Shown here: piece after piece, positions 15,260 through 23,731 of the stretch
Numbering within the stretch: position 1 is the first letter of the stretch
Layout of the letters: each line of letters opens with the position of its first letter
Assembly: GCA_903912585.1 (NCBI GenBank)
Contig: CAIWHY010000157.1
Location: 1 to 30,372, forward strand
Direction: 5' to 3'
Origin: an uncultured Thermoleophilia bacterium
Lineage (GTDB): Bacteria; Actinomycetota; Thermoleophilia; UBA2241
DNA: 30,372 bases
Notes under the pieces: model-generated
Told to the model about the DNA's origin: nothing
What the model saw: only the letters and a program-made list of their open reading frames with translations
Databases searched by the model: none
Translations under genes and position numbers: made by a program

Positions 15260-15287
15260 CCGGCGCAGCACCTGTGCCCCGCGTCTC

Positions 15288-15321
15288 GCACGAGGGCGGC
15301 CCCGCGGGGCCGCCCTCGTGC
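15288..15321. terminator. Strong bidirectional terminator hairpin
   Basis: A perfect inverted repeat with 16-base arms (5' arm GCACGAGGGCGGCCCC) around a 2-base centre lies between the end of trpB2 and the end of the convergent PucR gene. It is the strongest hairpin in the window and is placed to stop transcription from both sides, though it lacks a clear T tract. Confidence 0.8.
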
Positions 15322-15353
15322 GTTCGGGCGTCAGCCCGCGCGCGGGCCGGGCC

Positions 15354-17039
15354 TCAGCCCTCGCGGATGGCGAGCACCTCGGCGGCGCGGACGCTGAGGT
15401 ACGCCTCAGCCTGGCCGCCGCTCGTGGCGAGGCCGAGACCGGTGATCGCCTCGATGCGCGCCAGGCGCTTGCGCAGCGTGTTGCGGTGGACGAAGAGGGT
15501 GGCGGCGGTGTCGCCGGCGGAGAACCCCGTGGACAGATACGCCTCGAGAGTCGGCAAGAGCTCGCTGCCGTGGCCCTCGTCCGTCGCCGCCAGCCTGCCG
15601 ACGACGCCGTCCCGCAGCTCGCGAAGCACATCGTCGGGCAGGCTGTCGAGGGCTTTGTAGCGCACCCCGAGGTCGTCAAACAGCATCACCGGCGCCTCAC
15701 CGCGCGAGACCACGTGACGCAGGGCGAGCCGCGCCTGCCCGACGGCGCGCGGGAGACCGTCGAGAGCGCTGGACGAGGCGGAGACACCAGCGACGATGCG
15801 CGCGCCGCGCAGACGGCCGCCGGCCGCGGAAACGGCGTCGAGGAGGAAGGCGCGAGCCGCGGCCACGTCCTCGTTGCCCACGAGCGGGCTGAGGACGAGG
15901 ACCTCGCCATGGGCGCCGCGCGACACGAAGGGCACGCCGCTCTCTTCGAAGACGTGGTCCACGGTCGCGAGGAACTCGTCGGCGACCGCCTCGGCGATCT
16001 CCGCGTCGCGCGCCGCGACCCCGCCTTCGCCGGCCTCGGCGACGGGCGGGAGCACCATGAGAGCCAGCACGCGCCACGGCTCGCGAGGCTCGATCCCGTG
16101 GTAGAGCAGCCGCTCGGCGAGCTCAGCCGGCGTACCCCTGCTGTGCAGCAGCATGTCCAGCAGGCCCGCGCGCGTGCGCCGGCGCACCATCCCGGCGTTG
16201 TGACCGGTCACGAGCTCGACCTCGAGCAGGCGCTGCGCGAAGCTGAGCGCCGCGTCGGCGAACTCGGAGATCAGGCTGCCCTCTGGATAGATGGCCATCA
16301 GGACCTGCTCGGTCCGGCCGTGGGCGAGGATCTCGCGGAAGGCGATCTGCCGCCCGCGGACGTCGACGATCACCGACCGCGGGACGCCGGCACGGAGGAT
16401 CCGCCGGTACTCGGCCCAGGCTTCTTCGATCAGGCTCTCGCTGGTGCCCCCCTGCGGCGCGGCGCCGCCCACGAGAGCACCATTGCCGTCGAGCAGGAGC
16501 ATGTCCGCTTCGATGAGCTCGCCCAGGCGACGCACCAGGCCGCTGGGCGTCTGCTCCGCGAGGAGCACCTCGAGCAGATGCTTCTGGAGCGCGACGCTGC
16601 GTCGCAAGCGATGCATGTCACGCGAGGCATGAGCGTTGAAGACGTAGCTCGTGACGCGGCGGAAGGGCGTGCCTTCGGGGACCTTGATAAGGGGCAGGCC
16701 TTCCTCTTCGGCGGCGTCGAGCATGACGCCGGGGATCTCGCGCACGTGCGGCATGATGGCGACGCCCACACCCACCATCCGCTTCTCCTTGAGGAGCCGC
16801 ACCAGGCGCACGCCGCTCTCCGGGTCGGCCTCGAGGCGCGGCGCCGTGGTGAGAAGGAGGCTGCCCTGCACCATCCACGGCGTGGGGTCGTCGAGATCGC
16901 CGATATAGACGGCCTCGATCACCCGACCCACGCCGCCGCGACCAGCCACTACTTCGAGCTCCAGGTCGCTCTGCTCCACGAGCTCGCGGATGGTCAGTGC
17001 ATCCCCGACTGACTGTTCGGCCACCTCGTACTCCCTCAT
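15354..17039 (-). CDS. PucR-family transcriptional regulator
   Basis: The 561-residue protein has the three-part PucR architecture: an N-terminal PucR domain (about 8-130, with LTIRELVEQSDLELEVVAGRGG), a middle degenerate GGDEF-like region (about 290-420), and a C-terminal PucR-type helix-turn-helix (about 495-550, STGFSAGDTAATLFVHRNTL RKRLARIE). Members regulate purine, allantoin, polyamine or amino-acid catabolism, with the small molecule sensed by the N-terminal domain. It is the last gene of the minus-strand catabolic locus, 62 bases after the cyclase stop, and is its most likely regulator. A TACGAT box at 17065-17060 may give it its own promoter. Confidence 0.88.
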   Translation of the reverse strand: MREYEVAEQSVGDALTIRELVEQSDLELEVVAGRGGVGRVIEAVYIGDLDDPTPWMVQGSLLLTTAPRLEADPESGVRLVRLLKEKRMVGVGVAIMPHVREIPGVMLDAAEEEGLPLIKVPEGTPFRRVTSYVFNAHASRDMHRLRRSVALQKHLLEVLLAEQTPSGLVRRLGELIEADMLLLDGNGALVGGAAPQGGTSESLIEEAWAEYRRILRAGVPRSVIVDVRGRQIAFREILAHGRTEQVLMAIYPEGSLISEFADAALSFAQRLLEVELVTGHNAGMVRRRTRAGLLDMLLHSRGTPAELAERLLYHGIEPREPWRVLALMVLPPVAEAGEGGVAARDAEIAEAVADEFLATVDHVFEESGVPFVSRGAHGEVLVLSPLVGNEDVAAARAFLLDAVSAAGGRLRGARIVAGVSASSSALDGLPRAVGQARLALRHVVSRGEAPVMLFDDLGVRYKALDSLPDDVLRELRDGVVGRLAATDEGHGSELLPTLEAYLSTGFSAGDTAATLFVHRNTLRKRLARIEAITGLGLATSGGQAEAYLSVRAAEVLAIREG

Positions 17040-17059
17040 GGTGTGCGTCCGCCTACCCT

Positions 17060-17065
17060 ATCGTA
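17060..17065 (-). promoter_or_regulatory. Possible -10 box of the PucR gene
   Basis: TACGAT on the minus strand fits the actinobacterial TANNNT consensus and is 20 bases ahead of the PucR ATG, with GTAGGCGG as a possible ribosome binding site between. No convincing -35 box is visible, and the gene could equally be read from upstream. Confidence 0.3.
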
Positions 17066-17101
17066 GCAGCGTGGGACGCCCGCACCGAGGGCCGGCCGAG
17101 C

Positions 17102-17812
17102 TCAGCTTGGTGCCGGCTCGAGGGCGACGGCGCGCACCGGCGCGCCGTCGCAACCGACGATGTTGAGCGGGAGCAGCATGAGGAGGGGCTCGCCCGACGC
17201 ATCGAGCGCCGCCGTGCCGGCGAGGTTCTCGGCGATGAACCCGCCCGCGTCGGCGAACATATCGTGGATGGGGAACTCCTCGCCGCCGGTCCTGTCGGCG
17301 TTGAGCGTGTCGACGGCGATCGTGCGCACGCCGGCGTCGAGGATGGCCTGACCCACCTCCGCCGCGAGGTAGGGATGCTCGAAGAACCGCGGCGTGCCGA
17401 CGTTCTCGTACCAGCCGGTCGCGAACAGGACGATACGCCCGGCCGCGAGGCGCGCGCGGTAGGGCTCGAGGTCGGCCAGCGTGATCTGCTCGAACGCGCC
17501 CTTGCCGCGGACGGAGACGATCACCGCGGGGCCGACCGTGAGTTCGAGCGGCATTCGATCGACGGTCGCGCCCTCGTCGCGGAAGTGGAAGGGCGCGTCG
17601 ATATGCGTGCCGGTCTGCGTGCCGATGTGCACGTGGCTGAGGTTGTAACCGTCGGCGGCGACGGTCGCGGCCGTGAAGATCTTCGGCTCCGGATCGCCGG
17701 GGTAGATCGGCACGCTCTCTGTCAGCGGATGGGAGAGGTCGACGAGGCGGGCCGCGGGGGCTCCGCCTCCGCCCGCCTCGCTCCGCAGCCACTGCGGCAG
17801 CAGCACGTTCAC
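17102..17812 (-). CDS. Cyclase-family (kynurenine formamidase-like) metal hydrolase 1
   Basis: The 236-residue protein belongs to the cyclase/KynB family. The metal-binding signature HIGTQTGTHIDAPFHF supplies H70, D72 and H76, and the N-terminal VDLSHPL...PIYPGDP is the family hallmark. Known relatives hydrolyse N-formylkynurenine, isatin and other amides or lactams, so the annotation as formamidase should not be taken literally. It begins at a GTG that overlaps the stop of the carbamoyltransferase gene (GTGA), which implies tight co-expression and perhaps sequential steps. A second, divergent cyclase lies 4 kb upstream in the same locus. Confidence 0.87.
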   Translation of the reverse strand: MNVLLPQWLRSEAGGGGAPAARLVDLSHPLTESVPIYPGDPEPKIFTAATVAADGYNLSHVHIGTQTGTHIDAPFHFRDEGATVDRMPLELTVGPAVIVSVRGKGAFEQITLADLEPYRARLAAGRIVLFATGWYENVGTPRFFEHPYLAAEVGQAILDAGVRTIAVDTLNADRTGGEEFPIHDMFADAGGFIAENLAGTAALDASGEPLLMLLPLNIVGCDGAPVRAVALEPAPS

Positions 17813-18744
17813 AGCGTCGTGAGCACGAGCACCGCTTTTTCGGTGTGCATGCGGTTCTCGCCCTGGTCCCAGAAGACGCAGTGCTTGCTCTCAATGACCT
17901 CGTCGACCATGTCCTCGCCGCGCGTGCCCGGCAGGCAGTGCATGTAGATCACGTCGGGCTTGGCCATCTCGATGACGCGCATGTTGACCTGGTACGGTGC
18001 GAAGTCGACGACGCGCTGTTCCGGATTGGTCGTCGCCATGGAGTGCCAGGTGTTGCCGTAGATCACGTCGGCGCCGCCGGCGACCTCCTCGAGGTCCTTG
18101 GTGAAGACGATCTTCGCGCCGCTCAGCTCGGCCCACTGCTGCGCGGTCGCGAGCTGGTCGGCGTTCGGCTGGTACGTGTCGTTGGGCTGCGCCGCGTAGA
18201 AGTCCATGCCCATCATCGCGGCGCCCATCATCAGCGAGTGGCAGACGTTCCAGATGTCGCCGAGGTAGCCGATCTTGAGGCCCTTGTAGGCGCCCTTCTT
18301 CTCTTTGATGGTCATCAGGTCGCAGAGGCCCTGGCAAGGGTGCGTCTCGTTGGTGAGCGCGTTGATCACCGGGTTGCGCATGTACTGTGCGAACTCCTCC
18401 ACGACCTCCTGGCCGAAGGTGCGGATGAAGAGGCCGTCGCAGTAGCGGTCGATGACGCGCGCCGTATCGCGGATCGGTTCGCCGCGGCTGGTCTGCATCT
18501 GGTCGGGGCTCATGTAGAAGGTCTGCGCCCCGAGCTGGGCGGCGCCGGCCTGGAAGCTCACGCGGGTCCGCGTGCTGAGCTTCTCGAAGATCATCGCGAA
18601 GCTCTTGCCACGCAGCGGCTCGAACAGCTCGCCCGAGGCGCGTTTGCGCTTGAGCTCGATCGCCGTGTCGACGAAGTAGGCGACTTCCTCGGGCGTGAAG
18701 TCAGCCAGCTTCAGGAAGTCCTTGCCTTTGAAGTGGTGCAGCAT
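17809..18744 (-). CDS. Ornithine-carbamoyltransferase-like enzyme, substrate uncertain
   Basis: The 311-residue protein has all carbamoyl-phosphate binding motifs of the transcarbamylase family: STRTR (57-61), HPCQ (135-138) and HCLP (269-272). The amino-acid side differs from true ornithine carbamoyltransferases. The DxxSMG loop that grips ornithine reads N231-T-W-H-S-M-A, and the GDGNN segment reads GDIWN. It also does not match the putrescine carbamoyltransferase signature that I know. The enzyme may therefore join or, in a catabolic locus, phosphorolyse a different ureido compound to amine plus carbamoyl phosphate. No carbamate kinase is visible. Its start is 18 bases after the metallophosphoesterase stop, and AGGAGAAC lies just ahead of the ATG. 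Confidence 0.85.
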   Translation of the reverse strand: MLHHFKGKDFLKLADFTPEEVAYFVDTAIELKRKRASGELFEPLRGKSFAMIFEKLSTRTRVSFQAGAAQLGAQTFYMSPDQMQTSRGEPIRDTARVIDRYCDGLFIRTFGQEVVEEFAQYMRNPVINALTNETHPCQGLCDLMTIKEKKGAYKGLKIGYLGDIWNVCHSLMMGAAMMGMDFYAAQPNDTYQPNADQLATAQQWAELSGAKIVFTKDLEEVAGGADVIYGNTWHSMATTNPEQRVVDFAPYQVNMRVIEMAKPDVIYMHCLPGTRGEDMVDEVIESKHCVFWDQGENRMHTEKAVLVLTTL

Positions 18745-18762
18745 GGTGCGTTCTCCTCTGGT

Positions 18763-19761
18763 TCAGCCCGAGGTGAGCTGGACGTTGTCGATCTTGTCGC
18801 CGGCGATGGTGACGAGGGCGCCGCGCAGCACGCCCTCGCCGTACTCGCTGCCTGGGTTCACGGACACGGTGCGGCCGATGGTCGTCTGGCCGCGAGACTC
18901 GTGGATGTGGCCGTGGAGCGAGAGCAGCGGCTGATACTTCTCGATGGCGGCGCGCACCGAGGCGCTGCCGGCGCCGGCCATGACCGGCGTGCCACCAGAC
19001 GTGACGACCTTCGGGGGGTCGGTCGTCCAGTCGAGCTCCGCCGCCGTGTCGAGCGAGCTGTCCTTGGGCGGCGCGTGGAAGTTGAAGATCGTGCGGCTGA
19101 AGTCGCCGATGCCGGCCACGAGCTCCTCGATGTGCGCCGCGAGCTCCTCGTCCGGCACCTCGCGCGGCGTGTCCCAGGGCGTGGGGTTGCTGAGGCCGGA
19201 GCTGAGCATCAGATGCTCGTCTTCGTCAATGAGGACGCGCTTGCCTTCGCAGTTGACGACGTTCTCGCGCGCGTGTTCGTCGAGTGCCGCGAGGATGTCC
19301 TGCGAATCGTCGTTGCCGCCGGTCATGTAGAGCTTGATGCCGGTGCCGCCGAGGCGCTCCTCGGCCAGGTCGATCCATTGCGCCAGACGATCGGTCGCGA
19401 GCCGGTGGTAGGCACTATCGACCAGCGCCGGGTCGGCGGCCATGGCATCGTACTCGTCCGGCGTGACGATCGTCGTGTAGGAGCCCAGCTTGCCGGCGCG
19501 CTTCTCGAATGCTGCGATCTGGTCGGCACCGTCGAGCTCGTGCGTGATCGACTGGATGGTCGAGCGGTAGTGGCCGCCGCCCAGGTCGAGGATGGGCACC
19601 ACCATCTTGCCGGCGATGTCACCGCCGAGGACGAGCACGTCCACGCCGTAGAACGTGCCGCTGTTCACGAACTTGCGGAAGGTGTTCTCCGAGCCGTGCA
19701 CGTCCGTCACGAAGAAGAGCTTCGTGACCTTGCCTTTGTCCTTCTTGCCGAACAGCGTCAT
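18763..19761 (-). CDS. Calcineurin-like metallophosphoesterase
   Basis: This 332-residue protein has the di-metal motifs in order: DVHGS (D20, H22), GGDIAGK (D48), GGNDD (N150), NFHAPP (H229) and SLHGHIHES (H283, H285). The GNHD box is GNDD, so the usual catalytic His is Asp (D151); this variant occurs in some prokaryotic phosphoesterases. The C-terminal NPGSEYGEG stretch is also shared with that group. The substrate is unknown. Its position between an amino-acid permease and a carbamoyltransferase is unusual and suggests a phosphorylated intermediate or a regulatory nucleotide, but that is inference. Confidence 0.85.
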   Translation of the reverse strand: MTLFGKKDKGKVTKLFFVTDVHGSENTFRKFVNSGTFYGVDVLVLGGDIAGKMVVPILDLGGGHYRSTIQSITHELDGADQIAAFEKRAGKLGSYTTIVTPDEYDAMAADPALVDSAYHRLATDRLAQWIDLAEERLGGTGIKLYMTGGNDDSQDILAALDEHARENVVNCEGKRVLIDEDEHLMLSSGLSNPTPWDTPREVPDEELAAHIEELVAGIGDFSRTIFNFHAPPKDSSLDTAAELDWTTDPPKVVTSGGTPVMAGAGSASVRAAIEKYQPLLSLHGHIHESRGQTTIGRTVSVNPGSEYGEGVLRGALVTIAGDKIDNVQLTSG

Positions 19762-19781
19762 CTCTTGCCCTTTCGTCGCCG

Positions 19782-19803
19782 CGCCCCGGCGATGACCGGG
19801 GCG
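19782..19803 (-). other. Hairpin in the permease-phosphoesterase gap
   Basis: CGCCCCGG and CCGGGGCG form a perfect 8-bp stem over a 6-base loop in the 101-base gap between the permease stop and the phosphoesterase start. With no T tract on the minus strand it may be an RNA-processing or partial termination site that lowers expression of the downstream genes. Confidence 0.4.
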
Positions 19804-19862
19804 GAAGCGTCCTGCAGCCCGCCCCGGCCACCGCCGGCGTCACGCTCTGGTCCAGCCCCGGT

Positions 19863-21473
19863 TTACTCCTCGGGGACCTGCTTGAAACTGAGAGCCACGT
19901 CGACGCCTCTGCTGCGCTGCACGAACTTGGCGATGTAGTACACCACGAGCCCGCTCAGGAAGACGACGACGTTGAAGACGATCATGCCCGGGTGCCCGTA
20001 CAGGCCGGCGCTCGGGTCACGCAGAAAGACCCATGCCATGAACCCCTGGGCGATGACGCTGACCACCCCGATGATGGTGATCAAGGGAACGCCGGCGATG
20101 CGCTGGTTCACGGCCGAGGTCTCGAAGACGTCCGGCAGCCGGTAGGGAAGCAGGGCCGCCGAGATGGAGATGAGGATGAAGCTCAGGATGAAGCCGAAGA
20201 TGCCCACGAGCGTCGTGAACAGGTCCGTGTACACGTAGATGCCGAGCGCGACGATGCTGGCGATGCCCATGGTGAGCAGTGAGTTCACGGGCGTGAAGCG
20301 CCTCTGGTTCACCTGCTTGAACCAGCGCGGCAGGAGACCGTCGATCGAGTAGGCGAAGATGTTGCGCGAGCCGTTCAGAAGCTGCCCGGGAAGCCAGGCG
20401 TAGCTCCAGAAGATGAAGCCGAAGAGGATGATGAAGGCGATCCAGATGTTGTTGCCGACGTAGGCAGCAAGCTCAGTGAACGTCGGCGCCGATTGGAGGC
20501 CGAGGCCGGCAGGATCGGCCCAGCCGAGCTGGGCGAGGAAGTTGTAGCCGACGGCGCGGTCGATGACGAGGACGCTCACGAGCACGCCGATGCCGACGAT
20601 GAACAGCGTGGCCGGCATCGACCACAGCTGCAGCTTGCGCGCGTTCTTGACCTCGCTGCCGATGTAGGCGGAGGAGCTCATGAAACTCAGGTTCAAGTAG
20701 ATCCACGTCATCACCATGAGCGTCCAGAAGATGGACGTCGGCGCCAGGCCTGTGTAGCCGTTCGCCTTGGCCGAAGCGGCCACGTAGGCCGACGGCACGG
20801 CCTTGCCCGACACCTCGCGCAGGTGCGCGTTGAAGGCGTGGATGGTCTCCGCCGGCACCTTGTTGATGAACACCGCCACGGTGAGCACGGTGCTCGCCAC
20901 CGCGAACAGAATGAGGATGTTCTGGATCTTGAAGTAGGTCCGCGTGCCGAGCGAGAAGACCACGATCAGCAAGATGATGAGGCAGGTGCCAAGGATGAAC
21001 GTGCCCGCCTTCGTGGTGAACCAGTTGCCGATGGAAGTGAGCGCGGTGTTGCCGGTGTAGATGCCCATCGTGCGGAAGAACGGCGCCAGGCCATAGCGCG
21101 CAAGAAACGCCGAAGGCACGCCACCGTAGAAGAACCACCACATCGTCATGTTCCAGTTGCTCATCATGCCGAACGCTGGTCCGAGCACGCGGCTCACGTA
21201 CACGTAGTCGCCGCCGGAACGCGGCATCGCCGAGGCCAGGTAGCCGTACACGAGGGCCAGCGGCAGGATGGCGATCACGCAGATGACCGCCGCCCACGGC
21301 AGGCTGGCGCCGGGGTAGAACGCCGGGCCCAGCAGGAAGACGAAGAGCAGCAGCAGCCCGATGCTCGTGAAGTTGATGTTGTAGATGAGCACGTCCAGCG
21401 TGCCCGCCGTTCGAATGAGCCCGCTGGCCTTCCTGACGAAGACCTCTGGCTTCTTGTCCGCATTCGTTGCCAC
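19863..21473 (-). CDS. APC-superfamily amino-acid/polyamine permease
   Basis: The 536-residue protein is strongly hydrophobic with about 12-14 predicted membrane segments. The first begins near NINFTSIGLLLLFVF and is followed by AMPRSGGDYVYVSRVLGP, the conserved APC segment for substrate and ion contact. An unusually long polar loop lies around 215-255. Family members carry amino acids, polyamines or related cationic compounds, usually with protons or by exchange. It begins at a GTG (21473-21471) with a G-rich GGGGGTAG ahead, 48 bases after the second cyclase. Together with the NCS1 permease it gives the locus two uptake routes. The exact substrate is not evident. Confidence 0.88.
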   Translation of the reverse strand: MATNADKKPEVFVRKASGLIRTAGTLDVLIYNINFTSIGLLLLFVFLLGPAFYPGASLPWAAVICVIAILPLALVYGYLASAMPRSGGDYVYVSRVLGPAFGMMSNWNMTMWWFFYGGVPSAFLARYGLAPFFRTMGIYTGNTALTSIGNWFTTKAGTFILGTCLIILLIVVFSLGTRTYFKIQNILILFAVASTVLTVAVFINKVPAETIHAFNAHLREVSGKAVPSAYVAASAKANGYTGLAPTSIFWTLMVMTWIYLNLSFMSSSAYIGSEVKNARKLQLWSMPATLFIVGIGVLVSVLVIDRAVGYNFLAQLGWADPAGLGLQSAPTFTELAAYVGNNIWIAFIILFGFIFWSYAWLPGQLLNGSRNIFAYSIDGLLPRWFKQVNQRRFTPVNSLLTMGIASIVALGIYVYTDLFTTLVGIFGFILSFILISISAALLPYRLPDVFETSAVNQRIAGVPLITIIGVVSVIAQGFMAWVFLRDPSAGLYGHPGMIVFNVVVFLSGLVVYYIAKFVQRSRGVDVALSFKQVPEE

Positions 21474-21521
21474 TGCTCTACCCCCGTTCCTGGTGTATGC
21501 CAGTCGCTGTCATGGTCGTCT

Positions 21522-22160
21522 TCACGCGTCCGCCCAGGCGAACGCGCGCACCGGAGAGCCGTCCGCGCCGAGCAGCCTGAGCGGCACGAAGGCGCACCGG
21601 TGTGTGCGCCCGCCGGCGAGCGCGCCGAGGTTGGTGAGGTTCTCGACGATCAGCACGTCCGCGCCGAGCAGCACCTCGTGCGCCGCAGTGCTCGGCTCGT
21701 CGGTTCCGTCGACGTTGAGCGCGTCCGTGCCGACCAGCGTCGCGCCGGCGTCGACGAGGCTCCGCGCGGCGCCGGCCGTGAGATACGGATGCCGGCCCAT
21801 CTCCTCGCCGCCCCAGCGTTCGTCCCAGCCGGTGTGCAGGAGCACGGCCACGCCGCTCAGATCCGCCGGCACGTGGCCGCGCAAGTCGTCCCACTCGAGC
21901 GCGGCGAGCGGACCTGCCTCGAGGTGGACGACGTACGCGTCGACGACGAACCGTTCGAGCGGGTACTGGTCGATCGTCCGTCCGTCAGCGACCAGGTGGC
22001 TGGCCGCGTCCATGTGCGTGCCGGAGTGGCTGCCGAGGCGCAGGTCCGTGAGCCGCCACGGCGGCTCCGATGAAGCCGACACGACTGTGACCGTTGGGTC
22101 GCCGGGGAAGATCGGCATGCCCGTCTCCAAGGTGTGGCTGAGATCCACGAAGTCCGTCAT
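21522..22160 (-). CDS. Cyclase-family (kynurenine formamidase-like) metal hydrolase 2
   Basis: The start is taken at the ATG at 22160-22158, where the family N terminus (DFVDLSHTLETGMPIFPGDP) begins. A GTG at 22196, overlapping the permease stop, is an alternative that adds 12 residues. The 212-residue product carries SGTHMDAASH, giving H49, D51 and H55 for metal binding. It is only distantly similar to the other cyclase in the locus and differs in the loop after the metal site, where DAPFHF is replaced by DAASHL. It directly follows the NCS1 permease, so it may open a cyclic amide imported by that permease. That is inference. Confidence 0.85.
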   Translation of the reverse strand: MTDFVDLSHTLETGMPIFPGDPTVTVVSASSEPPWRLTDLRLGSHSGTHMDAASHLVADGRTIDQYPLERFVVDAYVVHLEAGPLAALEWDDLRGHVPADLSGVAVLLHTGWDERWGGEEMGRHPYLTAGAARSLVDAGATLVGTDALNVDGTDEPSTAAHEVLLGADVLIVENLTNLGALAGGRTHRCAFVPLRLLGADGSPVRAFAWADA

Positions 22161-22197
22161 GGTGCAGCGCCGTTTTCGCGCATTGTCGTCTGTCACT

Positions 22198-23679
22198 TCA
22201 ACCACGCTCGGACGCGACATCGATCGCGTGCAGCTCACGGTCGCTCTCCGCGATCGCGCTCTTCTCGGCGGCGACGTCAAGGTTGCGCGTCAGAAGCCAG
22301 TACGCGATTCCCGCCGTCACGGCACCGACGACCCAGGCGACATCCACACTGTTGATGTGCGTGGCCAGGGGGCCTGTGTAGTAGCTCTTCAGCGAGACAA
22401 GGTTGAGCAGCACCATGAACGGGATCTCGCACGCGAACCCGATGCCGTAGGCAAGCAGACCTCGCGGCGACCAGACTCCGTAGATACCGTTCGGCTTGAA
22501 GATATCGATGATGGAGTAGTGCCCCCGGCGGACGAAGAAGTAGTCGATCAGGTTCACCGTGGTCCAGGGGACCAGCAAGTACAGCATGAGCGTCAGAGAC
22601 GTGAACACGACGCCAACGGCGCTCGTGGAGATCGACTTGGCGACCACGAACCAGATCACCGTCAAGGCAAGGATCGTGACCACGCGCGCCCGCCGTGTCG
22701 GCGTGACCTTGCGGAACGAGTCGACGCCCGCCAAGGTCGTCAGCATGCCACCGTAGGCATTCATGCCCATCGTCGCCGCCAGCGCCGCGGCCGAGATGAA
22801 TGCAGCGGCAGTACCAAGGTGAGAGAACACGTGATTGCCAGCCGTCTGCAGGCCCACCAAGCCGTCAACTGCGCCCAGGCGAATGGCCAGCCAGGCACCC
22901 AGGGCGATCAGCCAGATCGCCGGCGTCGCGGCCCCGGCGAACACCCAGCCGATCACGCTGCCCAAGGCCGTCTTGCGTGGCAGGTACCGGGAGTAGTCGG
23001 ACACGTAGCATGCGTAGGTGATGTTGTAGGCCGCGGCGGCTGAGAGCTGGGCCATGAATCCGGTCCAGTTGAAGCCGTAGGCGGTGTGGGGCGCGACTCC
23101 GCCGGCATGGCCCGTGATGACTCCGATGGTGATGATGGCGATGAGCGGGAGCAGGATGTACAGGAGCCAGCGGAACATCCGGTGCAGCCAGTCGTAGCCG
23201 TAGATCGCCAGCAGAGCGGCGCCCACGGTCGCCACGATCGCGACCACGTTGGCGTTCCAGCCGAAGGCCCCGTGAAGCCCCTCGGCGAGAAGCACCTGGT
23301 CGGCGATGTTGAACGCCAAGTAGGTGAACAAGGCCGCGAACAGCGCCACCACGACGCCGCGAAAGCCAAACTGCGCCCGCGACTGGATCATCTGCGGCAG
23401 TCCGAATGTCGGACCCTGCGCCGCGTGGAACGCCATGAAGACGGTTCCAATGAGAATGCCCAGTGTCCCAGCAAGGATCGTCCACCACAGGGACAGGCCG
23501 AACGCGGGACCAACGAAGCCGATCGGGATCGTGAAGTACTGGAAGTTGCCCAAGAACCACAGCGGTCCCTGGTGCCATACCTTGCCGTGCCGTTCGGTAT
23601 CGGGGATCCAGTCGATCGAGCGGACCTCGATACCGCGGATGCCACCGGGGGCGCCGGCCTGATTCGTCTCAGTCGCCAT
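22198..23679 (-). CDS. NCS1-family nucleobase/hydantoin-type symporter
   Basis: The 493-residue membrane protein fits the NCS1 (purine-cytosine permease) family, with about 12 membrane segments. The N terminus before the first segment (IPDTERHGKVWHQGPLWFLGNF) is typical, as are the Gln in FGLPQMIQSRAQFG and the YNITYACYVSDYSRYLP segment that lines the family's substrate site. Characterised members import cytosine, uracil, allantoin, thiamine precursors or hydantoins with Na+ or H+. GGAGGG lies 6 bases ahead of the ATG. It stands between the nitrilase and cyclase genes, which favours a cyclic ureide or nucleobase-like substrate. This is an inference from neighbours only. Confidence 0.9.
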   Translation of the reverse strand: MATETNQAGAPGGIRGIEVRSIDWIPDTERHGKVWHQGPLWFLGNFQYFTIPIGFVGPAFGLSLWWTILAGTLGILIGTVFMAFHAAQGPTFGLPQMIQSRAQFGFRGVVVALFAALFTYLAFNIADQVLLAEGLHGAFGWNANVVAIVATVGAALLAIYGYDWLHRMFRWLLYILLPLIAIITIGVITGHAGGVAPHTAYGFNWTGFMAQLSAAAAYNITYACYVSDYSRYLPRKTALGSVIGWVFAGAATPAIWLIALGAWLAIRLGAVDGLVGLQTAGNHVFSHLGTAAAFISAAALAATMGMNAYGGMLTTLAGVDSFRKVTPTRRARVVTILALTVIWFVVAKSISTSAVGVVFTSLTLMLYLLVPWTTVNLIDYFFVRRGHYSIIDIFKPNGIYGVWSPRGLLAYGIGFACEIPFMVLLNLVSLKSYYTGPLATHINSVDVAWVVGAVTAGIAYWLLTRNLDVAAEKSAIAESDRELHAIDVASERG

Positions 23680-23731
23680 CGAAAGCCCTCCGATCGCTCA
23701 CCGTGCAGGATTGCGTGTACGGGGACACCGC

